DNA from: Streptomyces camelliae | GTDB lineage: Bacteria > Actinomycetota > Actinomycetes > Streptomycetales > Streptomycetaceae | Reading direction: 5' to 3' | NCBI RefSeq assembly: GCF_027625935.1 | Contig: NZ_CP115300.1 | Coordinates: forward strand, 1,984,001 to 2,048,000 | DNA: 64,000 bases | Shown here: piece by piece, positions 53,367-62,625 of the stretch | How the letters are laid out: each line of letters starts with the position of its first letter | Numbering within the stretch: the first letter of the stretch is position 1 | Notes under the pieces: generated by a model | The model's database searches: none | Told to the model about the DNA's origin: nothing | What the model saw: the letters and a program-made list of their open reading frames with translations, nothing else | Program-made: the position numbers and the translations under genes

Positions 53367-56180
53367 GTGCGACGGGACTTCCAGGAGCCTGCCAGGTGCC
53401 GCCCCGACCTGGTCATCGGCCGCGAGGAGCTGTTCACCGGCGCCCGGGACCAGCTCGCCTCGGGCGGCAGTGTGCTGCTCCACGGTCCCGCCGGAATAGG
53501 GAAATCGACGGTGCTGCGGGCATTGGCCGAGGAATACGGCGCCGCCGCGCACACCGTGCTGCGCTGCTCGGCCACCGAGTCGGAATCCCACCTTCCCTTC
53601 CTGGCGCTCGCGGACCTCCTCGGTCTGGTCCTCGACGAGGTCTCCCCGCGGCTGCCCGCCGCCCAGCGCACCGCCCTGGAGTCGGCGCTCACCGGCCGCG
53701 GCGAGTCCAGCCTCCAGCGCGACGGGCTCGCGCTGCGCCTCGCCGTGCTCTCCGCGCTGCGCGCGCTGGCCGAGCGGGGCGGTGTCCTCGTCGTCGCCGA
53801 CGACCTGCAGTGGCTGGACCCGGCCAGCGCCGAACTGCTCGGTTTCGCCGCCCGGCGCCTGGAGGGCACCCCGGTGCAGCTGCTGTGCGCGGTGCGCACC
53901 GAGGGCACCGAGAGCCAGGAGTACGACCGGCACCTGCGCGCCTGCCCGCCGGGCACCCTCGCGGTCCGGCTCGGCGCGCTGACCCGCACCCAGGTCGCCC
54001 AGTTGCTCGACCACCGCGGCCACGGTGGCCTGCCCCGCTCCACGGTCCGCGAGATCCACCGCACCTCCGCCGGCAACCCGCTGTTCGCCCTGGAGCTCGG
54101 CCGCGCCCTCGCCGAGAGCCCCACCCCGCCCCGGCCGGGCGAGCCGCTGCCGGTGCCGACCAGCCTGCGCGCCCTGGTGCTCAGCCGCCTGGACATGCTG
54201 TCCGTCGAGGCCCGCCGCACCCTGCTGGTGGCCAGCGCCGGCGCCAGACCCACCCCGGCGCTGCTGCACGCGGCCGGCCGGACCAACGCCGAGGCCGAGT
54301 GTGCCCAGGCCGCCGAACTCGGGCTGCTGGCCACCGAGTCCGACGCCCCCGCCGTACGGTTCGCTCATCCGCTGATCTCCGCCGCGCTGTACGCCGAGGC
54401 GCCCGCCCCCGAGCGGCGCGCCGCGCACGCGGCGCTCTCCACGGCCGCCTCCGACCCGATCGAGCGGGCCCGGCATCTGGCCCTGGCGAGCACCGGCGCC
54501 GATCCGGAGGTGGCCGCCCGGCTCGCCGAGGCCGCCGCCCTGGCCCGGGACCGGGGCGCCCCCTCGGTCGCGGCCCAGCTGGGACTGCTCGCCGCCCGGC
54601 ACACCCCGGCCGACGGCACACCGAGCCAGGGGGAGCGCCGGCTGCAGGCCGCCGAGGACGCCATCACCGCGGGCGAGCTGGACCTGGCCCGGGACATCGC
54701 CCGGGAGGTGCTGAGCAGGACGGCGGTGCCGGCCGACCGGGTGCGGGCCTGGATGATCGTGATCGACAGCGCCGGGCACACCATGGCCGAGGTGGACGCC
54801 GTCTTCCCGCAGGCCCTCGCGGACGCCGGTGACGATCCCCGGCTGCTGGCCCTGGTCCACTACCAGCTGGCCTGGCGAGCACTCATCGTGTCGGGCGACT
54901 TCACCGAGGCCCGGCAGGCCGCCGCGCACGCCGCCGAGCTGGCCGCGCGCGGCGGCGAGCGGCGCACCGAACTGCTCTCGCTCGCCTTCCAGGCGCAGAC
55001 CGAGACCCTGATGGGCCATCCGGAGGCGCCCCGCACCATCAAGCGGGCCCTGAAGGAGCCTCAGGACCCCCGGGTGGCCTGGCATCACAACGGGGCGCTC
55101 AGCGCCCGGTTCCGCTGGCTGGTCATGGGCGACCAGCTGACGGAGGCGAGAGCGACGGTCACCGGGCTGCTGCGCGAGGTGCGCCGGCGCGGCTCGGTGG
55201 AGAGCGAGGTGCACTTCCTGCGCGGCCTCGCCGAGACCGAACTGCGCGCCGGGCACTGCGGGCGCGCCCTGGAGCTGGCCCGCGACAGCCTGCGGCTCGC
55301 CCGGGACTCGGGGATCGGCGAGACCGCCTCGGCGATGCTGACCTCGCTCGCGGAGGCCTCCGGCGGTGACGTGGTCCGGGCCCTGGCACTGGCCCAGGAG
55401 GCGGTGCAGCACGCCGAGGAGGACGGCGACCAGATGTATCTCTCCCGGGCCCTGGGCGCCCTCGGGTACGCCCAGCTGGTGGCCGGGGACCCGGCGGGCA
55501 CGGTGCGCTCGCTGCGCCGGGTGCGCCGGCTGGAGCTGGGGCTCGGCATCACCGACCCGGCGCGCGGCCGCTGGCAGGGCGATCTGGCCGAGGCGCTGGT
55601 CCGGATCGGTGAACCGGCGGAGGCGCAGGACGTCATCGACGTGAGCCGGGAGCACGCGCTGCGGCTGGGCCGGGAGAGCGTCCTCGCCGTGCTCGACCGG
55701 TCCGAGGCGCTGGTGCGGGCCGCGCAGGGCGAGCTGGAGGCGGCGGTGGCCCAGCTGACGTCCGCTCAGGACCGGCTCGGCAAGCTCGGCTACGGACTGG
55801 AAGAGGCACGGGCCGCGTTCGCGCTGGCCCGGCTGCGCGGCAGACGGCCCGGATCACCGGCGTACGACGAGGCCACCCGGATGTTCCGCCGCTGCCGGGC
55901 ACTGCCCTGGCTGCGCCAGGTGGACGAGGCCCTCACCGCCCCCGAGCGGGAGCCGGTGCCGGCCGCGGCGGACGCCCTGGACGCGCTCGCTGTGCTGGCC
56001 GCGATGGAGCGTCAGGTCGCGGCGCTGGTCATGGAGGGCGCCACCAACCGGGAGATCGCCGCCCGGCTGTTCATCAGCGTCAAGACGGTGGAGGCGACCC
56101 TGACCCGGGTCTACCGCAAACTGGGGATCCGATCGCGGGTGGACATCGTCCGATTGGCGGCGGCTCGCCGCGCGAAGTGA
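53367..56180 (+). CDS. LAL-family (large ATP-binding LuxR) regulator
   Basis: This 937-residue STAND-type regulator has Walker A GPAGIGKST (40-48), Walker B GVLVVADDLQWLD (about 138-150), a long helical TPR-like middle (about 380-860) and a C-terminal LuxR helix-turn-helix (ERQVAALVMEGATNREIAARLFISVKTVEATLTRVYRKLG). The GTG at 53367 has GGGGAG eight bases upstream; GTG 53361 and TTG 53331 are alternatives. It sits 244 bases before the secreted trypsin gene and may activate it, as an inference from position. Such regulators respond to unknown metabolites. Confidence 0.9.
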   Translation: MRRDFQEPARCRPDLVIGREELFTGARDQLASGGSVLLHGPAGIGKSTVLRALAEEYGAAAHTVLRCSATESESHLPFLALADLLGLVLDEVSPRLPAAQRTALESALTGRGESSLQRDGLALRLAVLSALRALAERGGVLVVADDLQWLDPASAELLGFAARRLEGTPVQLLCAVRTEGTESQEYDRHLRACPPGTLAVRLGALTRTQVAQLLDHRGHGGLPRSTVREIHRTSAGNPLFALELGRALAESPTPPRPGEPLPVPTSLRALVLSRLDMLSVEARRTLLVASAGARPTPALLHAAGRTNAEAECAQAAELGLLATESDAPAVRFAHPLISAALYAEAPAPERRAAHAALSTAASDPIERARHLALASTGADPEVAARLAEAAALARDRGAPSVAAQLGLLAARHTPADGTPSQGERRLQAAEDAITAGELDLARDIAREVLSRTAVPADRVRAWMIVIDSAGHTMAEVDAVFPQALADAGDDPRLLALVHYQLAWRALIVSGDFTEARQAAAHAAELAARGGERRTELLSLAFQAQTETLMGHPEAPRTIKRALKEPQDPRVAWHHNGALSARFRWLVMGDQLTEARATVTGLLREVRRRGSVESEVHFLRGLAETELRAGHCGRALELARDSLRLARDSGIGETASAMLTSLAEASGGDVVRALALAQEAVQHAEEDGDQMYLSRALGALGYAQLVAGDPAGTVRSLRRVRRLELGLGITDPARGRWQGDLAEALVRIGEPAEAQDVIDVSREHALRLGRESVLAVLDRSEALVRAAQGELEAAVAQLTSAQDRLGKLGYGLEEARAAFALARLRGRRPGSPAYDEATRMFRRCRALPWLRQVDEALTAPEREPVPAAADALDALAVLAAMERQVAALVMEGATNREIAARLFISVKTVEATLTRVYRKLGIRSRVDIVRLAAARRAK

Positions 56181-56315
56181 CAGCGCGGCCGGTTAACTGA
56201 ACCGGACCGAGGGTTTTCCCTCACCCGCCCCCCTAGGGGGTTCCCTCATTGGGAGCCGAGGGTTCCGGGTCCTAGCGTAAGGGGCGTGCCGCTCGCCCGG
56301 GCACACGGGGGTCGG

Positions 56316-56361
56316 TCCCTCCCCCGAGCTCTCGACTTCGCTCGACCAGGGGGGACCCCCA
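56316..56361 (-). repeat. Intergenic hairpin repeat, diverged copy C
   Basis: TCCCTCCCCCGAGCTCTCGA followed by CTTCGCTCGACCAGGGGGGA and CCCCC aligns with the core of copy A (30904-30951) with roughly one change in seven. The outer blocks are missing. It lies in the leader of the trypsin gene. Confidence 0.7.
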
Positions 56362-56424
56362 CCCTCGTGCACACCCCCCACGCCCGTGCGAACCCCCCAC
56401 CGGTGCAACCCCCTGAGGAGCCAC

Positions 56425-57216
56425 ATGTTCGGCCTCACACGTGCCAGACGGACCGCCGCGACGCTGGTGGCCTGTGCCGCCGCCGCGGCGACCGCGGTCA
56501 TCGCCTCCCCCACGGCGAGCGCGGCCCCGCAGCCCATCGTCGGCGGTACGACCACCACGACGACGGCGTACCCGTTCGTCATGCAGATCACGGATGCCTC
56601 CGGCAGCCAGTTCTGCGGCGGCACCCTGGTGGCCGCCACGAAGGTCGTGACGGCCGCGCACTGCATGGTCGGCGAGTCGGCCGGCAGCGTCCGGGTGGTC
56701 GGCGGCCGGACCTATCTGAACGGCACCGACGGCACGGTGGGCAAGGTCAGCAAGATCTGGGTGAACCCGAAGTACACGGACGCCACCAGCGGCAACGACG
56801 TGGCGGTGCTGACCCTGTCGACGGCGATGCCGTACACGCCGGCGAAGTACGTCTCCGCCTCGGACACCGGGGTGTACGCGGCCGGCGCCACGGCCCGCAT
56901 CCTGGGCTGGGGCACCACCTCGGAGAACGGCGGCTCCTCCAACCAGCTGCGGACCGCGACCGTCCCGGTCGTGGCCGACGCCGGCTGCAAGAGCTCCTAC
57001 GGTTCGGACTTCGTCCAGTCCGACATGGTCTGCGCCGGATACACGTCCGGTGGCGTTGACACCTGCCAGGGCGACAGCGGCGGTCCCCTGCTCATCGGGG
57101 GCGTCCTGGCAGGGATCACTTCCTGGGGCGAGGGGTGCGCGGAGGCCGGTTACCCGGGTGTCTACACCCGGCTGACCACCTTCTCGGACCTGGTGACCAC
57201 GCAGGTCACCTCGTGA
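56425..57216 (+). CDS. Secreted trypsin-like serine protease
   Basis: This 263-residue preproenzyme has a signal peptide (1-33, ending ASA), a very short propeptide APQP and a mature start IVGG at 38-41. The catalytic triad is His79 (TAAHC), Asp125 (GNDVAVL) and Ser218 (GDSGGP). Asp212, six residues before Ser218, sets Arg/Lys specificity. ITSWGEGCAEAGYPGVYTRL forms the pocket wall, with three disulfides likely. It is close to Streptomyces griseus trypsin. TGAGGAG precedes the ATG. A 17-bp hairpin terminator follows. Confidence 0.95.
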   Translation: MFGLTRARRTAATLVACAAAAATAVIASPTASAAPQPIVGGTTTTTTAYPFVMQITDASGSQFCGGTLVAATKVVTAAHCMVGESAGSVRVVGGRTYLNGTDGTVGKVSKIWVNPKYTDATSGNDVAVLTLSTAMPYTPAKYVSASDTGVYAAGATARILGWGTTSENGGSSNQLRTATVPVVADAGCKSSYGSDFVQSDMVCAGYTSGGVDTCQGDSGGPLLIGGVLAGITSWGEGCAEAGYPGVYTRLTTFSDLVTTQVTS

Positions 57217-57257
57217 CCGGGAAAGAGAACACCTGAGCATCCCTCAGGTAGATGCCA

Positions 57258-57300
57258 GGGGGGCGTTGCGGGCCACCACGAGCGGCCCGCAACGCCCCCC
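57258..57300. terminator. Strong 17-bp hairpin terminator
   Basis: GGGGGGCGTTGCGGGCC and GGCCCGCAACGCCCCCC form a perfect 17-bp stem around a nine-base loop. It lies between the trypsin stop and the convergent AlkZ-like gene and can serve both. Confidence 0.92.
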
Positions 57301-57339
57301 TCTCCACGTCGTACGGTGGCTGAGCCGCCGGGGGGCCGC

Positions 57340-58440
57340 TCAGCGCCGTACGACGGAGCCGAACCGGACGTCGTACGGCGTCCCCGGGCGCAGCACCGCC
57401 GCCATCCGGGCGCCCTCGGCGCTTATGTCCTCCCGCTGGGCCTTCGTCAGGTCCCCGAAGGGCTCGACGACGAGGGTGTCGCCTCGAAGCTTCCACAGCC
57501 CGGCCAGGAATCCGTCCACCAGGAGGGTGCGGAAGGCCTGGTTGCCCCGCGCGGTGCGGCCCCGGTGCTCCGGCGGTACGACGCGGGTGCGGTCGGCGTG
57601 GGAGAGCAGCAGGTTGTCGTACTCGGGCAGGAAACGGGGCGGGGCCGGGGTGTCCGCATCGGGGCGCGGTGCCTCGGGCAGGTCGAACAGCTCGACCCCG
57701 TTCGGGTCCCGGAAGGTGAGCAGGTCCGGGCGCAGCCGCTCGAAGGCGGGGCGCAGCCGGGTGAGTCCGGCCCAGGTCTGCATGTCCTTCACCGAGGCCG
57801 GGCCGAAGGCGGCCAGATAGCGCCGCACGACCGTGTCCGGGTCGGCGGCGGGCCCGGCGGGGCGGCCCAGCCAGTGCTCGGCGGTGGTGAGGGCCACCTG
57901 CCCGCCGCGGCCCCACAGCCCGCGCGGGGTGACCTGGACCAGGGGCAGCGTGCAGCGGGCGGCGATCGCGAGGGCGCGCGGCTCGGCGCCGGGCCACTCG
58001 GCGCCGAGGGCCGCGCGCAGCTGGGCCATGGTCCGTGGTTCGGCCTCGACCAGTTCGCGGGCGAGCGCGGCCAGCCGGCCGAGGTCGACTCCGGCGAGCC
58101 CCGCGCGGAAGACGCCCAGTTCCCGGTCCCGGGCGGGCTGGACGAACGGCCCGAGGGCGAGGCAGTCCTCGGCGGTGTGGGTGTGCAGCGTGGAGCGCAG
58201 CGTGACGATGCGGGCGACCGCGCGCCGGGCCATGAGCCCGGACAGCTCCTCGGGCGCGCATCCGTCGAGGCGGGCGGCGAGCGCGTAGTACGGGGGCTCG
58301 GTGTTCTGCGCCTGGAGTCCGACCAGATGACGCACCGCGTCCCGGGCGGACAGCGCCGAGCGGCGCAGCAGAAGCTGCCGGGCCAGGGTCGCGCGGTTCA
58401 GCGCGCGGATGCTGAGGACAGGGGCGCCGCTCTTCGTCAT
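57340..58440 (-). CDS. AlkZ/YcaQ-family DNA glycosylase-like winged-helix protein
   Basis: This 366-residue protein belongs to the HTH_42 family, whose characterised members unhook bulky or cross-linked DNA bases. The N-terminal LVGLQAQNTEPPYYAL contains the QxQ catalytic motif (Gln43, Gln45) of the AlkZ branch rather than the QxD of YcaQ. Tandem winged helices follow, and the C-terminal beta-rich FLPEYDNLLLSHADRTRVV with LVDGFLAGLWKL is conserved. It is a single gene flanked by a terminator. AlkZ types often protect producers of DNA-alkylating metabolites, but no such biosynthetic genes are in view. Confidence 0.85.
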   Translation of the reverse strand: MTKSGAPVLSIRALNRATLARQLLLRRSALSARDAVRHLVGLQAQNTEPPYYALAARLDGCAPEELSGLMARRAVARIVTLRSTLHTHTAEDCLALGPFVQPARDRELGVFRAGLAGVDLGRLAALARELVEAEPRTMAQLRAALGAEWPGAEPRALAIAARCTLPLVQVTPRGLWGRGGQVALTTAEHWLGRPAGPAADPDTVVRRYLAAFGPASVKDMQTWAGLTRLRPAFERLRPDLLTFRDPNGVELFDLPEAPRPDADTPAPPRFLPEYDNLLLSHADRTRVVPPEHRGRTARGNQAFRTLLVDGFLAGLWKLRGDTLVVEPFGDLTKAQREDISAEGARMAAVLRPGTPYDVRFGSVVRR

Positions 58441-58502
58441 GCCCGCACGCTAGCCCGGCATGAGGACAGATTGTGTCCTACTTCGGCCGGGTGCGGCGCG
58501 GG

Positions 58503-59825
58503 TCACGACGTGCGGTCGCACACCGACTGGAGCCAGGTCAGGCCGTGGGTCTGGCGCAGGGAGTCGAGGTTCTTCAGCAGGGCGTCGAGGTGGTCGGGGT
58601 GGGCGAGGTACTCGATCGTCGCCTCGGCGAAGGCGTCGCGCACCGAGGGCGGCATCGCGTCGGAGCCGTCGAAGCAGTGCACCGCGCGGTCGTCGAGGAG
58701 GGTCGTGGCGAGGGCGTGATGCCAGGCGGTGCCGCCGGCGCCGGGGGCCGGCTGCGCCTCGGGGCTGACCGAGAAGCTGAACTCCCGGGTGCTCCAGGCC
58801 CGTTGGGCGTCGGCCGAGGCGAGGTAGCGGATCAGGGTCCGGGCCGGTGAGGTGTCGTGCAGCAGGGCGACCAGGTCGCCGGAGACCAGCCAGGCGTCGT
58901 CGGCCCTCGCCCCCGGGATCAGCCGGGCGGAGGGCACGTACCGGCCGTCCACCCGCTTCCAGGCGTCCTGGTTGCGGATGAACGACGCCTGGTGCTCCAG
59001 TGTGCAGCCGCGCGGGGTCCGGGTGACCGGCTCGGACGCGTCCTGGTACGGCGTCTTCAGCGCCCGGCGCACCAGGGCCGGGTCGCCTCCCGCGCCCACC
59101 ATGCGGCCCCAGGTCGTCCAGGCCTCCTTCACCTCCCTGGACTGCCAGGGCAGTTCACCGCGCGCCCAACGCTGGTAGACGTCCGGGCCGGACCGCTGGA
59201 GCAGGATGTCCTCGATCCAGTCGGTGCCGGGCCAGCCGCTGGTCGCCCCGGAGCCCATGCCGAGGCACCACTGCCCGGGTCGAGTCGCGGCCGCGGCCAG
59301 TTGCTGTGCGCTGGTGCCGGCCGGGTACCAGACGAGGCTCTTCAGGTCGGCCTTGAACGGGAACCAGTACACGTGCCCGTCCAGCGGTGTGGTCCAGGAC
59401 GCGCCGAACCCGGAGCGGGGCAGCAGATCGTCGACCTGTTTCAGCTGCCCCTGCCGGGCGTAGGCCGCGAGTTCGCCGGGCCCGGTCAGCACCACCACGT
59501 CGGGCGGGGTCCCGGCCTCGACATCGGCGCCGAGCACCTCGCTCTCGGCGGAGCTGCCCTGGTAGTCGACGTGGATGTGGTGCCTGCGCTCGAACGGCTT
59601 CAGCACCGCGTCCCGGAAGTCCTGCTCGTCGGTGCCGGTCCAGTTGGCCAGCAGGGTGACGGTCGGCTCCTGCCGGAGGGTGCGCACCCCGGCGACGAGG
59701 GCGGCGGCCAGCAGGATCAGGCAGCCGGCCAGCACGGTGACGGTACGGGTGCGGACGCGGATGCGGGGCCGACTGCGGCGCGGGGCGGGCGCGGCCTGCG
59801 CGGGGCCGCCGGTCGGGGCGCTCAC
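58503..59825 (-). CDS. Membrane-anchored family 1 solute-binding protein
   Basis: This 440-residue protein has a basic cytoplasmic N terminus, one uncleaved helix (about 29-47) and an extracellular binding domain of the sugar-type ABC family: TVTLLANWTGTDEQDFRDAVLKPF, TPPDVVVLTGPGELAAYARQGQLKQVDDLL and later VWYPAGTS. No ABC permease genes are nearby. The GTG at 59825 overlaps the TGA of the upstream membrane gene as GTGA. In the PknG operon context it is best read as the ligand sensor, the counterpart of GlnH. Ligand is unknown. Confidence 0.87.
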   Translation of the reverse strand: MSAPTGGPAQAAPAPRRSRPRIRVRTRTVTVLAGCLILLAAALVAGVRTLRQEPTVTLLANWTGTDEQDFRDAVLKPFERRHHIHVDYQGSSAESEVLGADVEAGTPPDVVVLTGPGELAAYARQGQLKQVDDLLPRSGFGASWTTPLDGHVYWFPFKADLKSLVWYPAGTSAQQLAAAATRPGQWCLGMGSGATSGWPGTDWIEDILLQRSGPDVYQRWARGELPWQSREVKEAWTTWGRMVGAGGDPALVRRALKTPYQDASEPVTRTPRGCTLEHQASFIRNQDAWKRVDGRYVPSARLIPGARADDAWLVSGDLVALLHDTSPARTLIRYLASADAQRAWSTREFSFSVSPEAQPAPGAGGTAWHHALATTLLDDRAVHCFDGSDAMPPSVRDAFAEATIEYLAHPDHLDALLKNLDSLRQTHGLTWLQSVCDRTS

Positions 59826-61015
59826 CGGGGCCTGAACCGGTAGTCGTCGATGTGCCGCCGCAGTCCGGTCTCGGCGAGGGCCATGAGCAGGATGCCTCCG
59901 ATCAGGATCCACACCGCGGCCGACGCGCGGAAGCCGGTGTGGGCGAGGTACGAGGCGGTGTTCCGCCCCGCGTCGGTGATGAGCGGCCCGGTCAGCGGGC
60001 GGTCGAGCAGCGTGCGGGTGCGCGCCATGCCCCGGTGCGTCCACACCGTGAACAGCAGCGCGGTGACCACCCAGGCCGTGAGGAGGGTGCCCGCCGCGAG
60101 CAGGGCGCGGTTGTACCGGCGGCGGAAGCGGCGGCGCAGGAAGAGCTGGGTCTCCAGCAGGGCCGCGGCGAGGGCGACGGCGAGCAGCAGCGTCACGGTC
60201 CAGCCGCACCACAGCCACGCCCCGAACGAGCTCTGACCGTGCACCGCGGCCCGCGCTTCAGCCCGCAGGCCGGTCAGCCGGGCCTGGATCCCGGAGCCCT
60301 GGTCGGTCAGCACGCTGGTGGCGTAGCTGAGGTAGGCCTCACGCAACACGCTGTCCGCGGGCTGCAGTTGGGCCTGCTGGACCTTGACGGCGTACACCGT
60401 GATCAGCCCGGCGACGGTCTGCAGCGCCTGCCGGCCCGCCGGCCCGCCGACACCGTCCCCGGCGGCGGCCGCGAGACTCTGCGCGGCCACCGAGATCTGC
60501 TTCTGGAAGTCACTGGTCGGCGCCGCCGCCCCGGCGTCCCGCTGCGCCTGGTCCAGTGCGTACAGCGCGGTGTCGATGGACAGCACGGCCGGCGCGCTGG
60601 AGGTACGCAGCGGGTCGGCGTCGCCGTGCACCCCTTCGTACGACAGGAACAGGGACAGCGTCAGCAGTGCCGACAGGACCAGCAGCAGACGGTGGCGTAC
60701 GGAGAGGTCGTGGGCGGTGGTACTGGCGCCGGGACCGGCCCCGGCGGGCGGACGCCGGCCGGGGCGGAGGGGGTGGAGCGGGCGGGCGCTACGGTCCAGG
60801 GGTCCCTGGGGGCGGAGCGGGCGGGCGGGGGCGGACGCGCGGAGGTGGCCGGCGCGGTGCGGACCGGTCCGCGGGTCGGCGGCCGGGGTGCCGGGGGCAG
60901 GGGTGTCGGGGGCCGGTGTGCCGTGCGGGTCCGTCGCGCGCGTGGTGGGCGGCGGACCGGAGGCCGGAGTGCCGTAGGGTCCGCCGGGGCGTGGGGCGGT
61001 GGGGTCGGGGGTCAT
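59822..61015 (-). CDS. Four-helix membrane protein, GlnX-like
   Basis: This 397-residue protein has a Pro-rich cytoplasmic N terminus (1-105) and four predicted helices (about 109-126, 264-289, 304-325 and 363-383). A helical extracellular domain (127-263) lies between the first two helices. This topology matches GlnX of the mycobacterial GlnH-GlnX-PknG system, which relays ligand binding across the membrane. Coupling by four-base overlaps to the VWA gene upstream and the binding-protein gene downstream supports one complex. Sequence similarity was not testable here, so the assignment rests on topology and operon. Confidence 0.75.
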   Translation of the reverse strand: MTPDPTAPRPGGPYGTPASGPPPTTRATDPHGTPAPDTPAPGTPAADPRTGPHRAGHLRASAPARPLRPQGPLDRSARPLHPLRPGRRPPAGAGPGASTTAHDLSVRHRLLLVLSALLTLSLFLSYEGVHGDADPLRTSSAPAVLSIDTALYALDQAQRDAGAAAPTSDFQKQISVAAQSLAAAAGDGVGGPAGRQALQTVAGLITVYAVKVQQAQLQPADSVLREAYLSYATSVLTDQGSGIQARLTGLRAEARAAVHGQSSFGAWLWCGWTVTLLLAVALAAALLETQLFLRRRFRRRYNRALLAAGTLLTAWVVTALLFTVWTHRGMARTRTLLDRPLTGPLITDAGRNTASYLAHTGFRASAAVWILIGGILLMALAETGLRRHIDDYRFRPR

Positions 61016-62580
61016 GTGGGTGATCCCCTCAGGGGGCGGCCGCAGTCGCCTCCGCAGTAGAGCGAGTCGGCCGGGCCGAGCCAGCCGCACTCGGGGCACT
61101 CGACCAGGCCGCCGGGGTCGGGGCCGCCCTCCTGCGCCGGATCGGCGCCGGGCGGGGTCGCGGGTGGCGGGCCGGAGGCGGGCGGCTGGGGCGGGGTGGT
61201 CATGGCGCTGGAGAGGATCAGGTGCTGCCAGTCGACGTCCTTCAGACCGGCACGCACCCGTCCCGTGCCGCGTCCGTCGCTCCCGCCCTTCCCGGCGCCG
61301 CCCCCGCTCTCCCCCTTGTCCTCGATGCGCCGCAGCGCGCCGAGGAGTTGGGCGTCGTCCAGCTCGCCGGCCAGGGCCAGCGCCCGGGTCAGCGCGCGGT
61401 CCGCCGCCGCCCGGCCGTCGGCGCCGCGCAGCCAGGCCCGGTAGGCCTCGGCGACGGCGGCGCTCGCCTGCTGGTACAGCTCGTGCCGGCGCACCCCGGG
61501 ATGCCGCCGGGAGGCGTCGAGCGGGTTGTCGGTCCAGCGCACCAGGATCGGCCGCGGCGGGGGCAGCCGTACCGGGCGGCCGAAGTCGGGTACGACGACC
61601 TCGACGGCGGCCAGCTGCAGGTCCTCGCCGGTCTCCCGGCCGGTCGGGTCGGCGCTCAGCACGACCTGGAAGTGCCGTACCTCGTCGCCCCAGGCCCGGG
61701 TGACGTACTCGATGCCGCGCCCGGCGGAACCGGCCCGGACGGCGGTCAGTTCCTGCTCGCCGGGCACCACCTGGGTGACACGGCGGATCACCGTGCCGGG
61801 GGTGGGGGTGAGTCTGATGCGCAGCTCGGGCACCGCGGTACCGAACAGACCCTGCATCAACTCCTCGTAGGCGGCGGTCAGTTCGGACTCGTCGCGGACC
61901 GCTCCGGCGCGGCCGTGCAGCCGCCGGGTGATACGCAGCAGCAGTTCGGCGTCCCAGTCGTCGCCGATGCCCCAGGCATCGCAGACGAACCGGCCCTCGC
62001 AGGCGTCCAGGGCGGTCTGGAGGGTCATGTCGGCCCGGTGGTCGTGCTCGTTGCGTCCGTCGGTGAGCAGCAGGACGTGCTTGACGGGGGCGGACTGCTG
62101 CTTCAGCAGCCTCCGGGCCAGGTCGAGCCACATGCCGATGGCGGTGCCGCCGTCCGCGTCCAGGATCCGTACGGCCCGCTCGGCGGCGTCCCGTTCGGCG
62201 GGCCCGGCGACGGCCATCGGCGCGCCGCCGGGGCCGGGGTGGACCACGGTGGCGTCGAACCGCCCGGAGAGCACGGCGAAGGCGGTGCCCTCGGGCAGCA
62301 GCCGGACCGCGGCGACGGTGGCGTCCTTCGCGGCGTGCAGCTTGGCGGCGGGATGGAGCATGGAGCGGGAGGTGTCGACGATCAGCACCTCGGCGAGCGC
62401 GGGCCCCGCGGCCCCGCCGGGGGCGGTGGCGGCGAGTCCCGGGCCGCCGTGGCTGCGGACGCCGATCTCCAGGATGGCGTGCATCTCCCGGCCGGCCCCT
62501 CCCGCCGGGGGCGGCGCGACGGGCAGTTCCTTCTGCTGGCCGACCGCGAGGGTCACCTCGATCTGCCGGGCCCCGGTCAT
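61012..62580 (-). CDS. VWA-domain protein with C-terminal zinc ribbon
   Basis: This 522-residue cytoplasmic protein has a VWA domain with MIDAS motif DTSRSM (69-74), GGTAIG and LLLTDGRNEHD. A beta-sandwich middle (about 255-380) and a helical segment follow. The last 30 residues are a zinc ribbon (CPECGWLG and CGGDCG). Zinc ribbons with FHA or VWA modules often occur around Ser/Thr kinases. The ATG at 62580 has GGGGGA nearby; GTG 62601 would add seven residues. It lies between pknG and the membrane protein and may be the kinase substrate or adaptor. Confidence 0.85.
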   Translation of the reverse strand: MTGARQIEVTLAVGQQKELPVAPPPAGGAGREMHAILEIGVRSHGGPGLAATAPGGAAGPALAEVLIVDTSRSMLHPAAKLHAAKDATVAAVRLLPEGTAFAVLSGRFDATVVHPGPGGAPMAVAGPAERDAAERAVRILDADGGTAIGMWLDLARRLLKQQSAPVKHVLLLTDGRNEHDHRADMTLQTALDACEGRFVCDAWGIGDDWDAELLLRITRRLHGRAGAVRDESELTAAYEELMQGLFGTAVPELRIRLTPTPGTVIRRVTQVVPGEQELTAVRAGSAGRGIEYVTRAWGDEVRHFQVVLSADPTGRETGEDLQLAAVEVVVPDFGRPVRLPPPRPILVRWTDNPLDASRRHPGVRRHELYQQASAAVAEAYRAWLRGADGRAAADRALTRALALAGELDDAQLLGALRRIEDKGESGGGAGKGGSDGRGTGRVRAGLKDVDWQHLILSSAMTTPPQPPASGPPPATPPGADPAQEGGPDPGGLVECPECGWLGPADSLYCGGDCGRPLRGSPT

Positions 62581-62625
62581 CGTCGTCCCCCAGGTCGTCA
62601 CGGGCGTTGCACGGACAGTCGGTCG

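Noticed and set aside
58503..59825. Lipoprotein reading of the solute-binding protein (LAGC)
   Set aside because: The hydrophobic stretch lies after, not before, the Cys, so the segment is better read as a transmembrane anchor.
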